In this document: positions 19,447 to 30,325 of the stretch, one piece after another | Layout of the letters: each line of letters begins with the position of its first letter | Position numbering within the stretch: the stretch's first letter is position 1 | Source of the DNA: Gracilaria gracilis | Lineage: Eukaryota > Rhodophyta > Florideophyceae > Gracilariales > Gracilariaceae | NCBI GenBank assembly: GCA_030374805.1 | Contig: JARGSG010000189.1 | Location: 1,116,001-1,180,000, forward strand | Direction of reading: 5' to 3' | DNA: 64,000 nucleotides | Made by a program: the position numbers and the translations under genes | Notes under the pieces: model-generated | What the model was told of the DNA's origin: nothing | What the model saw: only the letters and a program-made list of their open reading frames with translations | Databases searched by the model: none

Positions 19447-21385
19447 AAAGCTTATTCAATGGGGCATAAAAGCTTCGCCACCTTCGCTTTTTGTCTGACT
19501 AGACGTGTGTGAACCACTCGTCTAGCTTTTCAACCATGCTTCTTGCCATTCCAAGAATTATTGTTAACTGTGGAGTCTTCTCGTTACCGTAACCGATATC
19601 TTCCAGGTAAATCTCATGATGTTCTTGTCTACGATGCCGCAACTGCTAAACAGGGAAGAAACCCGTTTTTGAAAACGATGTCAATACTAGGTTCCACAAC
19701 GTTCTACAAGAAACTCAAAGACCCGTAGGCTAGTAATTGTTATGAGAAGGGTACCAACGGTACCTATGTGGATGATACCACCACTGCTCGTTCACAGTTG
19801 CACCAGTTTGTCTTCAAGCTTTTGAGAATCATATATACTTTGGTCTTCCTTCATCACTGGAGTTGTAGAGTGACGGTTTTCATTGTGACCATACCATATT
19901 TTACAAAAGGTTGATTCTCTTACTCTTCTCATTGCTCTCTGATCTCTCCGAAAACCCGCAAAGGCTGTGACAGGTGCACCACTCATCCCTCGAGTTGACA
20001 GATTTGAACATCACCACAGGGAATTTCCGATTCTTACGTATGCTCAACAAGGTCTGAAATTGCAGAAAAGTAAACACATTTCATCACGACAGACGAGCAC
20101 AAGAAACGCTCGAAGAAACAGCATTCAAAAGTTTTCCACAGAGCAAATGAGATGTCTGGTAACGAAGGTGTTTGTCGAGTTATGTGTCCCTTGAAAAGAA
20201 AAGGACGAAGGAAACAATGTAGCAAACGAAGGATAGCACAAGAAGAACTTTCAGAGCACTTTTGTTTACCATGAAACTAATCAAGTATCTACACTTCTAT
20301 ATTTAAGCCGATCGGGCACACCGTCCGAGTCGGCTACCTGCCCAGCTGAGATTCAACTCCACTTCTTTCCTGGAAAAAGAATGTTAGTAAGTGAACTCGG
20401 GCCGGGCGAGGAACAAGACGCTGGGGTCAACTGCGCAGTGCGGTAGCGGCTTTTATACTGCTCCAATAGAGCGAAGCGCCGTGGAATGATTCTGTCAGCA
20501 TTTCTTGGTGAGGACATCAATCGTGTCCTCATCAAGAATTAATAGCGATGGGTGTCGTGGGTTAGTCCTGTTGAGAATCCTTGCCCCAATAGGGACATTT
20601 CCTTGTGAGAAAGCGTTTCTTTGAACAGAAACGTTCCGTACCAAGTTATAATTAAGCTAGTGCGCTCACAAAAGAGAGAAAGAGAGTCTCCTTGGATCTA
20701 TTGTTCGCATATCTCTCTCCGAAAGAATCAAATTGGAAAAGAGAAACTTCACGAGCATGACGAGAAATTCAGTCTACGTAGAGTCGCAATAGAGCCACAT
20801 TGCACATAGCCGTTCGAAAGCAGATCCAGAACCATCCGTGAATATGGATTGCAGATACGCGCCCAGGGTCAGTCTTCAGGTTGGTTCACTCTTCTTCTTC
20901 CAGTGCGACTGCGAACCGCATGGTGGACTACGTGATTCGCGGTGGTAAACCACATAGTTCACCATGTGTCACCAACCCTCCTGTACCTCAGCTCTAGAGA
21001 GGAAAGGAGAGTGAGGACATAAATAACGCGATTCATCAACATCGGCTCTCAAGATCGAGCCTCCAAAATTTGAGTACCGGGTTGGCTATCGGTCTTAGAT
21101 ATCTGCCAAGCGGATAATGTTTTGCTCAGTGAGGCTGCTGAGTTTCTCATGACCATGGACGTGGAGTATTTTGCTTCCGACCAATACGACACCTTTCGCG
21201 TGATGGCTATTTTCTCGTACTCCTTCTATTAGCTTGCACCATAAACTGACGACGCAATCTCATTCGCGCTGCGGACTCCGTCGCCTTTTACCAGGCGTGG
21301 ACCCTTCTTCTCGTCAGACTTCTTCATCGCAGTACACTGTTCAGCATCCTTTATTCTTTCGTGCATCTAAACTGTATCAAACATA
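19447..21385. other. Intergenic region containing solo-LTR-like repeat copy 1
   Basis: 1.9 kb between SPB1 and the metacaspase. It holds copy 1 of the TATA-bearing repeat (20261-20517), a GGTACCAACGGTACC patch near 19750, and a purine tract AAAGAGAGAAAGAGAG after GTGCGCTCAC near 20660-20686. No gene is recognised. Confidence 0.5.
20261..20517 (-). repeat. TATA-bearing dispersed repeat (solo-LTR-like), copy 1
   Basis: It matches the two copies at 54259-54650 and 59461-59844. Shared blocks, in plus-strand order, are GTTTACC..., GATCGGGCACACCGTCCGAGT, GGCCGGGC..GAACAAGACGCTGG and CTTTTATACTG...TCAGCATTTCTTGGTGAGGACAT. Read on the minus strand it carries TATAAAAG at 20450-20457. This copy is shorter: similarity stops right after GAGGACAT. 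Confidence 0.8.
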
Positions 21386-22906
21386 ATGTTTCAGTTTGGT
21401 GACCTTGCACTTATGATTCGTCGTTTGTTTGGTGGCTTCGTCATCTACTTGCGCGCTTGTGCGTCTACTTTGCTTAATCTCGTTTGGCGGGCACCGACCT
21501 CTGGAAAGTATGCTGTCATTATCGGCATCAACTATGTCAACAATCCCAGGGCAGCTCGTAAGTAGTCTTCGTTGTTTTCTTCTTCTTCAACACAGATAAT
21601 GTTTTCGCATTGTTACTAACTGTATCACTTGAGTACGGCAGTCTTAGGATGCTGCAATGACGCCCGAGCCATGCATGATCTCATAAAGAAAAAAGGGTTT
21701 AAGGAGGAAAACATCAAGATGCTTATCGATGATGATGATAATTATGACCTGCCCAACTGCAGAAATGTTAAGAAAGCATTAAACTGGCTGTGCTCGGATA
21801 GGAAGGAAGGAGATGTTATATTCATGCACTTTAGCGGACATGGAACGCAGATACCTGCCGATGATGATGACATCGAGAGCGATAAGCTCGATGAGGCCAT
21901 CGTATTAGAAGAGCTATTCTTGATGGCTGATGATGATCTTAAGCAGTTCTTCTCAAAGCTTCCTTATGGTGTCAAAGCCACAGTTGTAACTGATTGCTGC
22001 CATTCCGGAACTATGCTCGATGGAACCCAGATTGCTATTGAAGGATCCAAGGATGATAATAGTGTGACATCGAAAAAGGAGAGTGGTATACTTCTAAACA
22101 TCCTTGGTGGAAGCAGGGAAAGTCATGTGGATCAGTCTACCCGCTCGCTCCCTATTTCAACCATTTGTGAGGTCATGTCTGAGAAGCGTGGGAAGCCTAT
22201 CCAGCCAATTGGTTCTGAAGTTAATAGAGCTATGGCAGAAGCCTTTGGAGGTATTGCTGGGAAACTCATGATGAAACACACATTGCAAGAGCTGAAGAAG
22301 CAGGAAGGCCGCTCTCATGATCCTATCATCAGAATGCTAGTTTCTGTCCTGTCTAAGAAAATCTCTGCTTCGGAAGGCAGTTCCCCCAATTGTGACAATC
22401 ATAATGCACTCTCGCTACTCACAAGTGAAACGCCCAGAGCTGCACTCGGTTCGCCTGTAGAAGATGGAGGTGAATGTGGTTCTTCCGGTGGTAATCCAAT
22501 TCCTTCTCTTCGTGGTAATGGCGACCTTGATATTCAACAATCTTTCTCTAATTCAGAAGATCCAATCGATACCCTTGCTGGGTTCATGGGTGATATTGGC
22601 ATCAAGGCACAGACCGATCTCGACGCGCCGCGGTACACTCCCCTCCATGAAACGATGACAGAAGATGTGTGCGCTCTTATCACAGGTTGTCAAGCGAATG
22701 AGACTAGTGCAGATGTGCGACCTTCTCGAGGAAAGGCATTCGGCGCATTGACTAAAACGCTTACAACTGTTCATGAGCAAAATTCTGAGATGTCTCACTA
22801 CGATCTTGTGCGGCAAGTACGCAAGGAGTTACTAAGAGGTGGATTTTCGCAGAATCCATGCTTGGAATGCTCAAACTCACGAGCTGAAGAAAGGTTCATT
22901 TGTTAG
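21386..22906 (+). CDS. Metacaspase with hydrophobic N terminus
   Basis: Two exons, 21386-21557 and 21642-22906, with an 84-base intron (GTAAGT to GGCAG). The spliced product has 478 residues. Metacaspases are Ca2+-dependent Arg/Lys-specific cysteine proteases. The p20 region is clear: YAVIIGINYVNNPRAALLGCCNDA across the splice site, then FMHFSGHGTQI with the catalytic His about residue 124, and VVTDCCHSG with the catalytic Cys about residue 177. A p10-like region near residues 400-478 includes LITGCQANETSADV and GAL-x-KTL. Roughly 190 low-complexity residues lie between the two. Residues about 14-36 are hydrophobic (GGFVIYLRACASTLLNLVW) and could anchor it in a membrane. There is no zinc-finger prodomain. 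Confidence 0.9.
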
Positions 22907-23784
22907 GGAAGGACCTTCCTCTGACCAGTGTGTGCTCCTAGTTTTTGCATGTGTTGTGAAGTGTCTCGTTGAGCACCCACGTCATCATGAACAGGAACCA
23001 TATTCATGAAAAACCAACGCGACGTGACTGCGGTACAGGCGTCAAAAAAGATGTAGATCACGTCTGGTTTCGGTATCCGGTGACTAACGTTTCGCGAAGA
23101 ACGAGCTACCCGTTCCACAGGAAAGAAAAGATAAATCACTGATAGAGATGATCAAGCAATGGGCGTCAAAGCTTTTAGATTTCTTTAGAAGAGAGGGTTA
23201 TATGTATATGTAGCTCTCCCACTGCTTCCAAATAAGGAGAATGGCTCACGTCAAAGAAGAAGAAGAATGGCGTATTCTCCTGATCAAAATAATGCGAGGC
23301 CGGGCGCGTCTGCGGATGCCCTGTCCTAGTAGAGAAGAGCCTCTCCGCTCCCTATTCTCCGTTCCAGCGGCCTGGTCCCAGTGCCACATGCCGGCTGAGA
23401 ACCCACCCTTGGAGACACTTTTGGTTGAGCTTCCCAGCAAGAAGTGAGATATTCATATTCACCATCACGGCGTTTATCCAAACCTTTCATGGGAAGGTCG
23501 GATGCTAGAAACGCTGATGAGCGCATTCAACGGCAAGTAGGGGAATTGACTTTCCGTGCACGAGAGGATGTTGAATTATCTTTCACATCTTCGCAAGGGC
23601 CCGCCCTCCCTTAGACAAGCCTTGGCTGATCACTTATGAAAAAAGGGTTTGTTTGTGTAACACACATCACCACTTCTTATGACGATGTTTGGACGCCTGA
23701 GGCAAAACATCGACTTTGCTGTACTACATACGGTAAGGGTTACTGTACTTGTCATATCGCACATCAGAAAAAAACCAGGCTACT
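22907..23784. other. Intergenic with LINE 3' end copy 2
   Basis: Tail-to-tail spacer between the metacaspase and the acyltransferase. It contains the retroelement fragment at 22968-23268; the rest (23270-23784) shows nothing recognisable. Confidence 0.5.
22968..23268 (+). mobile_element. 5'-truncated non-LTR retrotransposon 3' end, copy 2
   Basis: Related to copy 1: RDCGTGVKKDVDHVWFR replaces CDCGTNAKKDVNHVLFR, so the first and last zinc ligands are lost. The trailing helix reads ...FLDFFRRE-like in another frame, and the tail is AAAGAAGAAGAAGAATGG. The coding part is shifted between frames. The copy begins only about 60 bases after the metacaspase stop and so lies close to or inside its 3' untranslated region. 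Confidence 0.7.
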
Positions 23785-25218
23785 TCATGTTAAGCCCACT
23801 TCCAGTCCCCCCAACTCCCAGGACCTAACGTAGATGTCAAGTTCATCATTGAAGTATTCAATCAAAGTTCGCGGATGAGGCAATCGGTTCGCGTCTCCAG
23901 AGACAGTCACGAACAATCCATTATCATATGAAAACATAGCAATGTTCACTGCAATATTCGAATCAACTGGTGGGAAGACATGTATACTTTGCAGATCCAT
24001 CCCTCCAACAGTAACTGCAGAAACAGGACCAGGTACATTAGAAAACAATACACTGGCAGATTTGGTGATGCGATTCCAGGCAACCCGTCTCAAAGACACT
24101 GGAAGAGTCGCTATCATACGCATTGCAGCTAAGGCCAATTCTGGTTGAAAACTTCGTTTCATTCGATTCATCTCATATATGCAAACGTTCAACCTCTCCT
24201 CGGCGTCTTCAAGATGAATTGGGAGTCGTACTGGTAACATTGCAAGTTGATTTGATACATCTTCGTCTCGAAACTCGTCGAATATATGCTGGTTAAATGG
24301 CATGACCGTGTGAAAGTTATCGAGTTTGTTGACGTCATGGCCCAAATCAACAAAATATCTACGCACAGCTCCTGCAAAGGCGGCCATCAGAATGTCGTTT
24401 ATAGTGGCGTTCTTCTCCTTTGCAGCACGCTTCAAGTCAGAGATGATTTCATGTCGTGGCCGAAGAATTGCACAGTGGTTAAGAATGTTCTGTTCCGGTT
24501 TCGTGAAAGAGGTCTCGGGGTCTGAGAAAAGCGGGACTGCCATGATTTTCATCATATCGCCCACGGTCTCGGTGCATGCTCGAAGAATATTACGACGGGG
24601 TCGTGGTGACTTTGGAGCCAACAGTAAGTTCGCAGAGTCGGTGGAGTCAATAACGCGGGAGAGAAAGTATTTAACAAGTCCAATTCCGTCGGCAATAGAA
24701 TGGTGTACTCGAAGCACTAGAGTTGTGCTATTAGCTCGCGTTTCGGGATTGAAAGACCACTTTGGAAACAGGTGAAGCTTCCATAGAGGACGGTCATTGT
24801 CTAAACCAGTGGATATAATACGATTAAGAGAGGCGTTGAATGCAAACATTTGATTCTGTTCAGACATAGCGTCAGAAATAACTGGTTCAACAGCAACGTG
24901 GTAAGCGCTAATTTGAGCTGAAGAAGAAGTGAAGCTGGCGTCATAACGAAAATGGTACACGCCTCTCCGCTTTGACAGAGTACTGCAAAAACGCGGGTGA
25001 GAAAGAAGCCTTGGGAGGATGATTCGTTGCAAATCTTGCACCGTCAGGAGTGCAGAAAGGGCAAAACAAACGGTGATGATGTGCTGTTTTGTTGGTACGT
25101 TTTCGTCAAGCATTATGCGTTCAAGAGGCATAAGCTTCTGCCATTCTTCGGGTCGCGGTTCTGTTGGATGAGCCTGGTGTGAGGGTTGCTTTGAGGATTG
25201 TGGAATGGGTTCGGCCAT
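23785..25218 (-). CDS. Wax ester synthase/diacylglycerol acyltransferase (WS/DGAT-like)
   Basis: Single exon of 477 residues from the ATG at 25218; the frame is open upstream but with no ATG. It has the condensing-domain active site HHSIADG (HHxxxDG) at residues 172-178, preceded by RPLWKLHLF. It also has the later family segments (NDILMAAFAGAVRRYF, HTVMPFNQHIF and LFSNVPGPVSAVTVGG) that match WSD1-type proteins. Such enzymes transfer acyl groups from acyl-CoA to fatty alcohols or diacylglycerol, making wax esters or triacylglycerol. Residue 1 onward is Ser/Pro-rich with no clear signal peptide. Plant WSD1 proteins carry a membrane segment in the middle; none is striking here. Substrate preference cannot be read from the sequence. 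Confidence 0.85.
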   Translation of the reverse strand: MAEPIPQSSKQPSHQAHPTEPRPEEWQKLMPLERIMLDENVPTKQHIITVCFALSALLTVQDLQRIILPRLLSHPRFCSTLSKRRGVYHFRYDASFTSSSAQISAYHVAVEPVISDAMSEQNQMFAFNASLNRIISTGLDNDRPLWKLHLFPKWSFNPETRANSTTLVLRVHHSIADGIGLVKYFLSRVIDSTDSANLLLAPKSPRPRRNILRACTETVGDMMKIMAVPLFSDPETSFTKPEQNILNHCAILRPRHEIISDLKRAAKEKNATINDILMAAFAGAVRRYFVDLGHDVNKLDNFHTVMPFNQHIFDEFRDEDVSNQLAMLPVRLPIHLEDAEERLNVCIYEMNRMKRSFQPELALAAMRMIATLPVSLRRVAWNRITKSASVLFSNVPGPVSAVTVGGMDLQSIHVFPPVDSNIAVNIAMFSYDNGLFVTVSGDANRLPHPRTLIEYFNDELDIYVRSWELGGLEVGLT

Positions 25219-26300
25219 TGGTGCGGCATGCAGAAGCCGAACGCGGCGTCGGGGTTGGTACCTTTTTGGCAAAGGAGCAGGGACTTCCGGTCGGTGAAGC
25301 GGGTCAGGAAGAATGAACAAATACTAACGACAAAGCTGGGAGTGTGTGCTCTTTCTAGCGTGGAGCGTTTGCGCTCCAGGAGAGCCGGCCGAGTTGAGAG
25401 CCCGATGACGTCAATCCCAAGTCGGCTTCTGCGGATAAGGTTACAACAACGCTGGCATTTTCCGCACACGTTCGCCACGGTTCTGGAACAAACATTAGTT
25501 TTTATTCTACGACGCTCCAGCAGCTTGATGGGGATGCGCCGTGCATACTCTTGTGCCAGGCCTTCTACGTAAGGATCACAGAAGATATACACGAAGGGCT
25601 AACCTTCTATCCCCTCGCTCGAGTGAAAAGCTAGCTTCTAGACCTTGAGGTTGTGAAAGGACTAACACATGATTAGAACGCTTCAGTCCACAGGATGGTA
25701 CTGTAGCAGTAATTCTGAAATTGACGATACCTGTCGCTTTCAGCCAGCTTCCTCTCTTCGTGAGACGTCTGTTCGATGTTTCCCGAGAGGCCCGAATTGT
25801 CTACCATGGTAAACCATGAAATACTTACCATGGAAGATAGTTCTGCTGGTTCTCAAGAACATTTTTGGATGTACAGATACACGTTAGTTTACCCCGTGAT
25901 GCAGCATCTAGCACACAGAAGAAAAGATGAAATGCGCGGGAGGCAACACACCTCGTTCGGAACGGTAAGGATTCATAGCATCTGGTTTTCCACATATCAG
26001 TGGAAGCAGTCAAACAAATCCCGGAGCATTAGGCGCATTTCATGTTTAAGTTAGTACAAGTCTCAGATAGAATCTAGCATAGCAAGTCATGAATATATGA
26101 ACATGTGACGGTGAATTCGTACCCCATACGATGCAAGTGAGCACAAAACTAATATTTTTCCTTTCCCATGAAGTAGTAATCAAACGAAAGTTGGTATCAG
26201 ATGTGCAGAGCCGTACTACATCTCACTCTAAGATACAAGGCACCAGTCAGTAGCACTGATCAGACTGCATAAACTGAGGTCCTGTGGAGACCGGGGTTCG
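25219..26300. other. Intergenic between acyltransferase and SLY1
   Basis: 1.1 kb upstream of the acyltransferase and downstream of SLY1 (both minus strand). Several overlapping short frames are present, none with a recognisable domain. The acyltransferase promoter should lie in the left part. Confidence 0.4.
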
Positions 26301-28256
26301 TCAAGGGGTGGCTGATGCTGGACCGCTCCTTTGCAGTTGTTCGACAAACTCAGCACCGGAGCATAGTTCGGTAGCTCCGTATATGACTGTCTTCCCATTT
26401 GGTACAAACTTGGTGTTCTTGCCATCTTGAACAACCTTGGAACAGACTTGGTCTTGGCAATTCTGAAACTCGATGTAATTCCCAGGTCCCACGACAAACA
26501 AGACGGCCTCCTTGCAAGGCCGCGCGGCTGCAGTTGGAACGGTACCCTTAGGGGCCTTTGGATCCAGCGTCTCATACTCCTCAAGAATACCAGCATCCCC
26601 TTTCCTATCCATTAAAGTTTGCACGATTCGTGTAGCTGCAAACGCTTTGTCTGCAGAAATTATCAACTTATTCACGTTGCTTGCCACTTGCGAGAGCGTG
26701 TCTAACACAGAAAGCGCATACCCACTTCCTATACTTGTGGAGGCAGTCAAAGGAGCCTTGGGAATTGCCGATACCTTCTTCGTGAATGCTCTGATGCTCT
26801 TCAGGTAAGAATACGCACGTAGGTCAGAACAACCAGCAGTTTCCAGAGCCTCAATGCACCGTTTCAGTTCATTTTCGCTTGCATTATCTACGCATAGATA
26901 GTAGACCAAAAACAGTCTTAGTTTATCCGTCGGCGTCCCCTTCATATTCCTCAGCAAGGCCAAGATGCGTTCTACATCGAAAGTATTAGGTCGCATAAGC
27001 AGCTCTTCTTCTACTTGAAAGAATCCGTCCAAGCCTCTATCTTTAATTTGATCCAGAATGGCTGTGGCAATGTTTGTGTGTAGATCGATAGTGCGTTTCT
27101 TCTTTGAAAGCTCAGGAATACTTGAGATAGCCGCAGCTAGTTTGTTTGCGTTTGCGCCATCTTTAAGCGTCGCGGTAGCTGGATCAATGGGGTCTTCGCC
27201 GATGGCACCCGCAGATCGATTCAGTTCCGCGACTTCTTGCTGATAGGCCTGAAGCGCATTTTCAACAGCATCAGCAACCATCGGAAACGGAAGTCCGGCA
27301 TTCTTAGCCCAGAAACTATCGCTTTTGTCCAAGTCGAACACGCGTTTCCGAACGTCGCCCATACCACTGTTTTCATCTTTCTGTGGGACGGTTACTCGAT
27401 TCAGCTTCATACCCAAGGTGTCGTGCGCGAGAGCTTGATATGTCCATGTGTGATGGAGCATCACAGACATATCAATGCTGCGATCGACGATAACCAGTAA
27501 CGGCCGTTCTGCTGGCGCAGCGGCAAAGGACATTGTCTCCGAGAATACGTTGTTGCTTGAAATAAGATGCTCTCGAATACGCTGTTCGAGCATGCGCGCG
27601 ACATGCAACGCAGGTCCTCCCCTCTGAGCCCGAATAACAGGCGCCACACCGAGAGTGACGATCAAGCAAAATAGACGATCAACGATTGACTTGATAACTG
27701 CTTCCACTTCGGAATCAGTGACATTCGGAGCATTCAATGCAACGTACGAACCCGGGAGATTCAAATGGAATAAACTGTCTTCAAGAGAAAGAAAGGATGT
27801 ATACATGTCGTATACTCGTGCTATTCTACCAGCAAATGGGCTGAGATTGGAACTGGTAGCCATCATATCGGCAAAGCCTTCGAGAAGATCTCGGGATATT
27901 GAGTCCGTGAAGTTGACCCATAGACTCGCATAAAAACCTTTGGTCGCATCATTAGAAATTCGGGTCATATTCTCTTTCGTCGGCTCGACAAAATAAACTG
28001 CTGGGACGTCAGGGATCGGCTGGCGAGCTGCGTGCAGCATCATGTGAAGTGTAACTCCAGCGGCTCGCAAATCAGCTACCTGCAACAAGGGAGCAATGAT
28101 ATCTCTACCGGTAGCGTCATATATTAAAACCTTCCAAACATCGTTACTGTCCTCAAGAGCATCAGGCCCTGCGGTGCACGAGGACAGCATCTGAAGAAGG
28201 GCATCTCGTTGACGGCTTCGCACAGATAGTCCGGGAAGTGGCAACGAAGAATCCAT
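26301..28256 (-). CDS. SLY1: SLY1-type Sec1/Munc18 (SM) protein
   Basis: Single exon of 651 residues with ATG at 28256. SLY1 binds the syntaxin Sed5/syntaxin-5 and promotes SNARE assembly in ER-Golgi traffic. Diagnostic blocks run in order: VWKVLIYDATGRDIIAPLLQVADLR (domain 1), VYFVEPTKENM, YASLWVNFTDSISRDLLE, ERPLLVIVDRSIDMSVMLHHTWTYQALAHDTLGM (domain 3a) and a long helical part. The C terminus carries AVLFVVGPGNYIEFQNCQD and a closing GATELCSGAEFVEQL. Length and order match SLY1/SCFD1 (about 640 residues) and not VPS45, VPS33 or Munc18. Nothing is missing. Confidence 0.93.
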   Translation of the reverse strand: MDSSLPLPGLSVRSRQRDALLQMLSSCTAGPDALEDSNDVWKVLIYDATGRDIIAPLLQVADLRAAGVTLHMMLHAARQPIPDVPAVYFVEPTKENMTRISNDATKGFYASLWVNFTDSISRDLLEGFADMMATSSNLSPFAGRIARVYDMYTSFLSLEDSLFHLNLPGSYVALNAPNVTDSEVEAVIKSIVDRLFCLIVTLGVAPVIRAQRGGPALHVARMLEQRIREHLISSNNVFSETMSFAAAPAERPLLVIVDRSIDMSVMLHHTWTYQALAHDTLGMKLNRVTVPQKDENSGMGDVRKRVFDLDKSDSFWAKNAGLPFPMVADAVENALQAYQQEVAELNRSAGAIGEDPIDPATATLKDGANANKLAAAISSIPELSKKKRTIDLHTNIATAILDQIKDRGLDGFFQVEEELLMRPNTFDVERILALLRNMKGTPTDKLRLFLVYYLCVDNASENELKRCIEALETAGCSDLRAYSYLKSIRAFTKKVSAIPKAPLTASTSIGSGYALSVLDTLSQVASNVNKLIISADKAFAATRIVQTLMDRKGDAGILEEYETLDPKAPKGTVPTAAARPCKEAVLFVVGPGNYIEFQNCQDQVCSKVVQDGKNTKFVPNGKTVIYGATELCSGAEFVEQLQRSGPASATP

Positions 28257-29166
28257 TGGGCAACAGTTATGTGAGATTGGGATCACGTGGTACACTCTGC
28301 GGCAACGTTAATCTGTCGACGCAAATTATAGAGAGCAGGGGACGAACTGCCCATCGAATGGTACCGTTGGTACTCTCTTTCCTTGAAGAGCGCGATGATC
28401 ACAGGCGGCTTCCGGAGTCCAAAACAATCGCGAAGATTCTTGACACTGGGCATTAAAGATTGTCAACAACCCGCCCTGCTGTTTATCTACTTCGCGCCGA
28501 AACATTTCATAATTTGTCGGTGCTAATTCGTTTCTTTTTTTGTCAAAACCACGATACCAAGGGTACAGCTATCACGGAATACATTGCAGATATTACACTC
28601 CCACGCAGCGCATCGATGCCTGTCTCTCTCTCTCTTTGTGGACTTTTAATTCTTCCATTCCTCGAGTTAAAGGAAATCTCTGTCTATACAAAGCTTTCTT
28701 TCCTGAGGAAGGCTAAAAACTTCTGCGGCGATGCCTGTTGATTTCAAAGTTCGTTCGTTCGTTCGTTCGTTCGTTCATTCCCTTGGCCAAAGGGTTATAA
28801 AGGCAGAATGCTACTTTGGTACTTGTCTGCTAAAGAAATTAACAGCCTAAGAAGTCTGATCCGATTCATGCAGCCCTATCCGTAGGGAGAAAGGTTAGAA
28901 AAGCTAGCCAATAGGTTCGTAGTTGAGGATCAAAGCCCAGAGAACCATAGCTCTGAGATTTTGAACATAATACACATTATGTAGATCGCATAGGACCATG
29001 ATACATGCCTCTTGAACATTGAGCGACGCACCAATGATTGAGACTCTAGTGCAGGTCAGTAATATTGAAATGCCATAGTTGCCGTCTTGCTGATAGGCAG
29101 GATCCACGATTATAGAAACTCAGATGCACCGTAACGTACAATAAAGTACATATCATGAGATGTTCA
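28257..29166. other. Intergenic with (GTTC)n microsatellite
   Basis: 910 bases between the SLY1 start and the end of the YbaK-domain gene. It contains a CT-rich patch near 28620-28640, a CTTTCCTGAGGAAGGCTAA patch near 28698 that recurs elsewhere, and the GTTC tract at 28749-28776. Confidence 0.5.
28749..28776. repeat. (GTTC)n microsatellite
   Basis: About seven tandem GTTC units with a degenerate last unit (ATTC). Confidence 0.9.
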
Positions 29167-29871
29167 TCAGTTGTCGTCTTTGTTAACAAAATCAATGACG
29201 AATGGCTTAAACGCGCTGAAAAACTCCGGAATCTGCACGCGCCATTTCAAGGACACTTCCCCTGCCCCTAACCAAAACTCTTCTGGGGTTAACTCTGAGA
29301 TTTGCTTTGCGACAATGACTGGCATAGGCGTCAAGAGACCAAGCGGTGTGACGCCATTTGGGACATAACCGGTTACTCTAATGCAGTCTTCCCCCAAGCG
29401 ATAATTGAACCCTTTTATACCAGGGGTAGGCAAACCAAGATCAGGGAACATAGAGCGAATTGCAGCGCGAAGCTTGTCGGAATCGATCTTGGCATTGTAT
29501 GGAACAACGCAACAGAGGTACCGTGATGTTGTTGGATGTGACGGATCTGACTGGCCTTCATGTCGAGTATTTTCCATTACAATGGACTTCGTTAGATGAG
29601 AAATCGCAGGGGCGTTTAGATATGCCCGACGTTTTTCAAGAGTCCAGCTATAATAGGGGTCCGGGCATCGTACTAGTCTTATATCTCTGAAACCTGCCGA
29701 CAGAGCAAGAACACGTATGTGGTTTGCGAACGCATCTAGTGCCTCTGGAGGACCATTTCCCTGTTTCGAACGCAATGCTCTGCGGCTCACTTTCCTTTCC
29801 GTGGACTCAAGTTGAACAACGCGGTCCTCCAAAACCTTCAACGCCTCGTCGATACTTTCTTTCCGAGTCAT
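29167..29871 (-). CDS. YbaK/ProX-type aminoacyl-tRNA editing domain protein
   Basis: Single exon of 234 residues with ATG at 29871. The YbaK/aminoacyl-tRNA-synthetase-associated domain covers about residues 80-232. Visible segments are THLTKSIVMEN, YLCCVVPYNAKIDSDKLRAAI, the GFNYRLGEDCIRVTGYVPNGVTPLGLLTPMPVIV core (VTGyvpgGvtPlGl is the family hallmark) and a final GAGEVSLKWRV strand. Proteins of this family hydrolyse mischarged aminoacyl-tRNAs such as Cys- or Ala-tRNA(Pro). The N-terminal about 60 residues form a likely coiled coil (EALKVLEDRVVQLESTERKVSRRAL), a feature of the eukaryotic stand-alone version. The tRNA substrate is not predictable. Confidence 0.85.
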   Translation of the reverse strand: MTRKESIDEALKVLEDRVVQLESTERKVSRRALRSKQGNGPPEALDAFANHIRVLALSAGFRDIRLVRCPDPYYSWTLEKRRAYLNAPAISHLTKSIVMENTRHEGQSDPSHPTTSRYLCCVVPYNAKIDSDKLRAAIRSMFPDLGLPTPGIKGFNYRLGEDCIRVTGYVPNGVTPLGLLTPMPVIVAKQISELTPEEFWLGAGEVSLKWRVQIPEFFSAFKPFVIDFVNKDDN

Positions 29872-30325
29872 ATGATGGTACAAGCGACTCTAATCTGGTT
29901 TCTAGTATCTGTTCCTCTTCTGCACTTGCCTTCACTTGCTTCTCTCGGGACCACTGGCAATTGGCAATGTGCAAGGGTAGAATAAGTTCAAAACAGGCCT
30001 GAGTTTGCTTCGATATCTTACGTGCCATTGGTCAAGCGTTGATCCATCAAAATTTCAAGTTGATTTCCAATTTCTACTTCGAACTTCTACGGTTTTCAGT
30101 AAATTCATGTGCCCTCCAAACAAGCATGTGAACGTCGTTGACCTTGAAGGGACAACCAAGCATCCACCACACTTTTCCCTACACAAGACAACGAGGGATA
30201 GAAAGTTTCTGGATACATTTCTTTCACTGTTTGGGATTCAACAGACGGGCCCCGTCTTGGGCGAACTTGTTTCGAGATCAAGCTCTGCAGCAACTCACGA
30301 GATATAGAGCAGTAGCAATTGAAGT
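29872..30325. promoter_or_regulatory. Divergent promoter region (YbaK gene / FIP1)
   Basis: 454 bases between two head-to-head starts, so both promoters must lie here. No TATA box or other specific element stands out. Confidence 0.4.
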
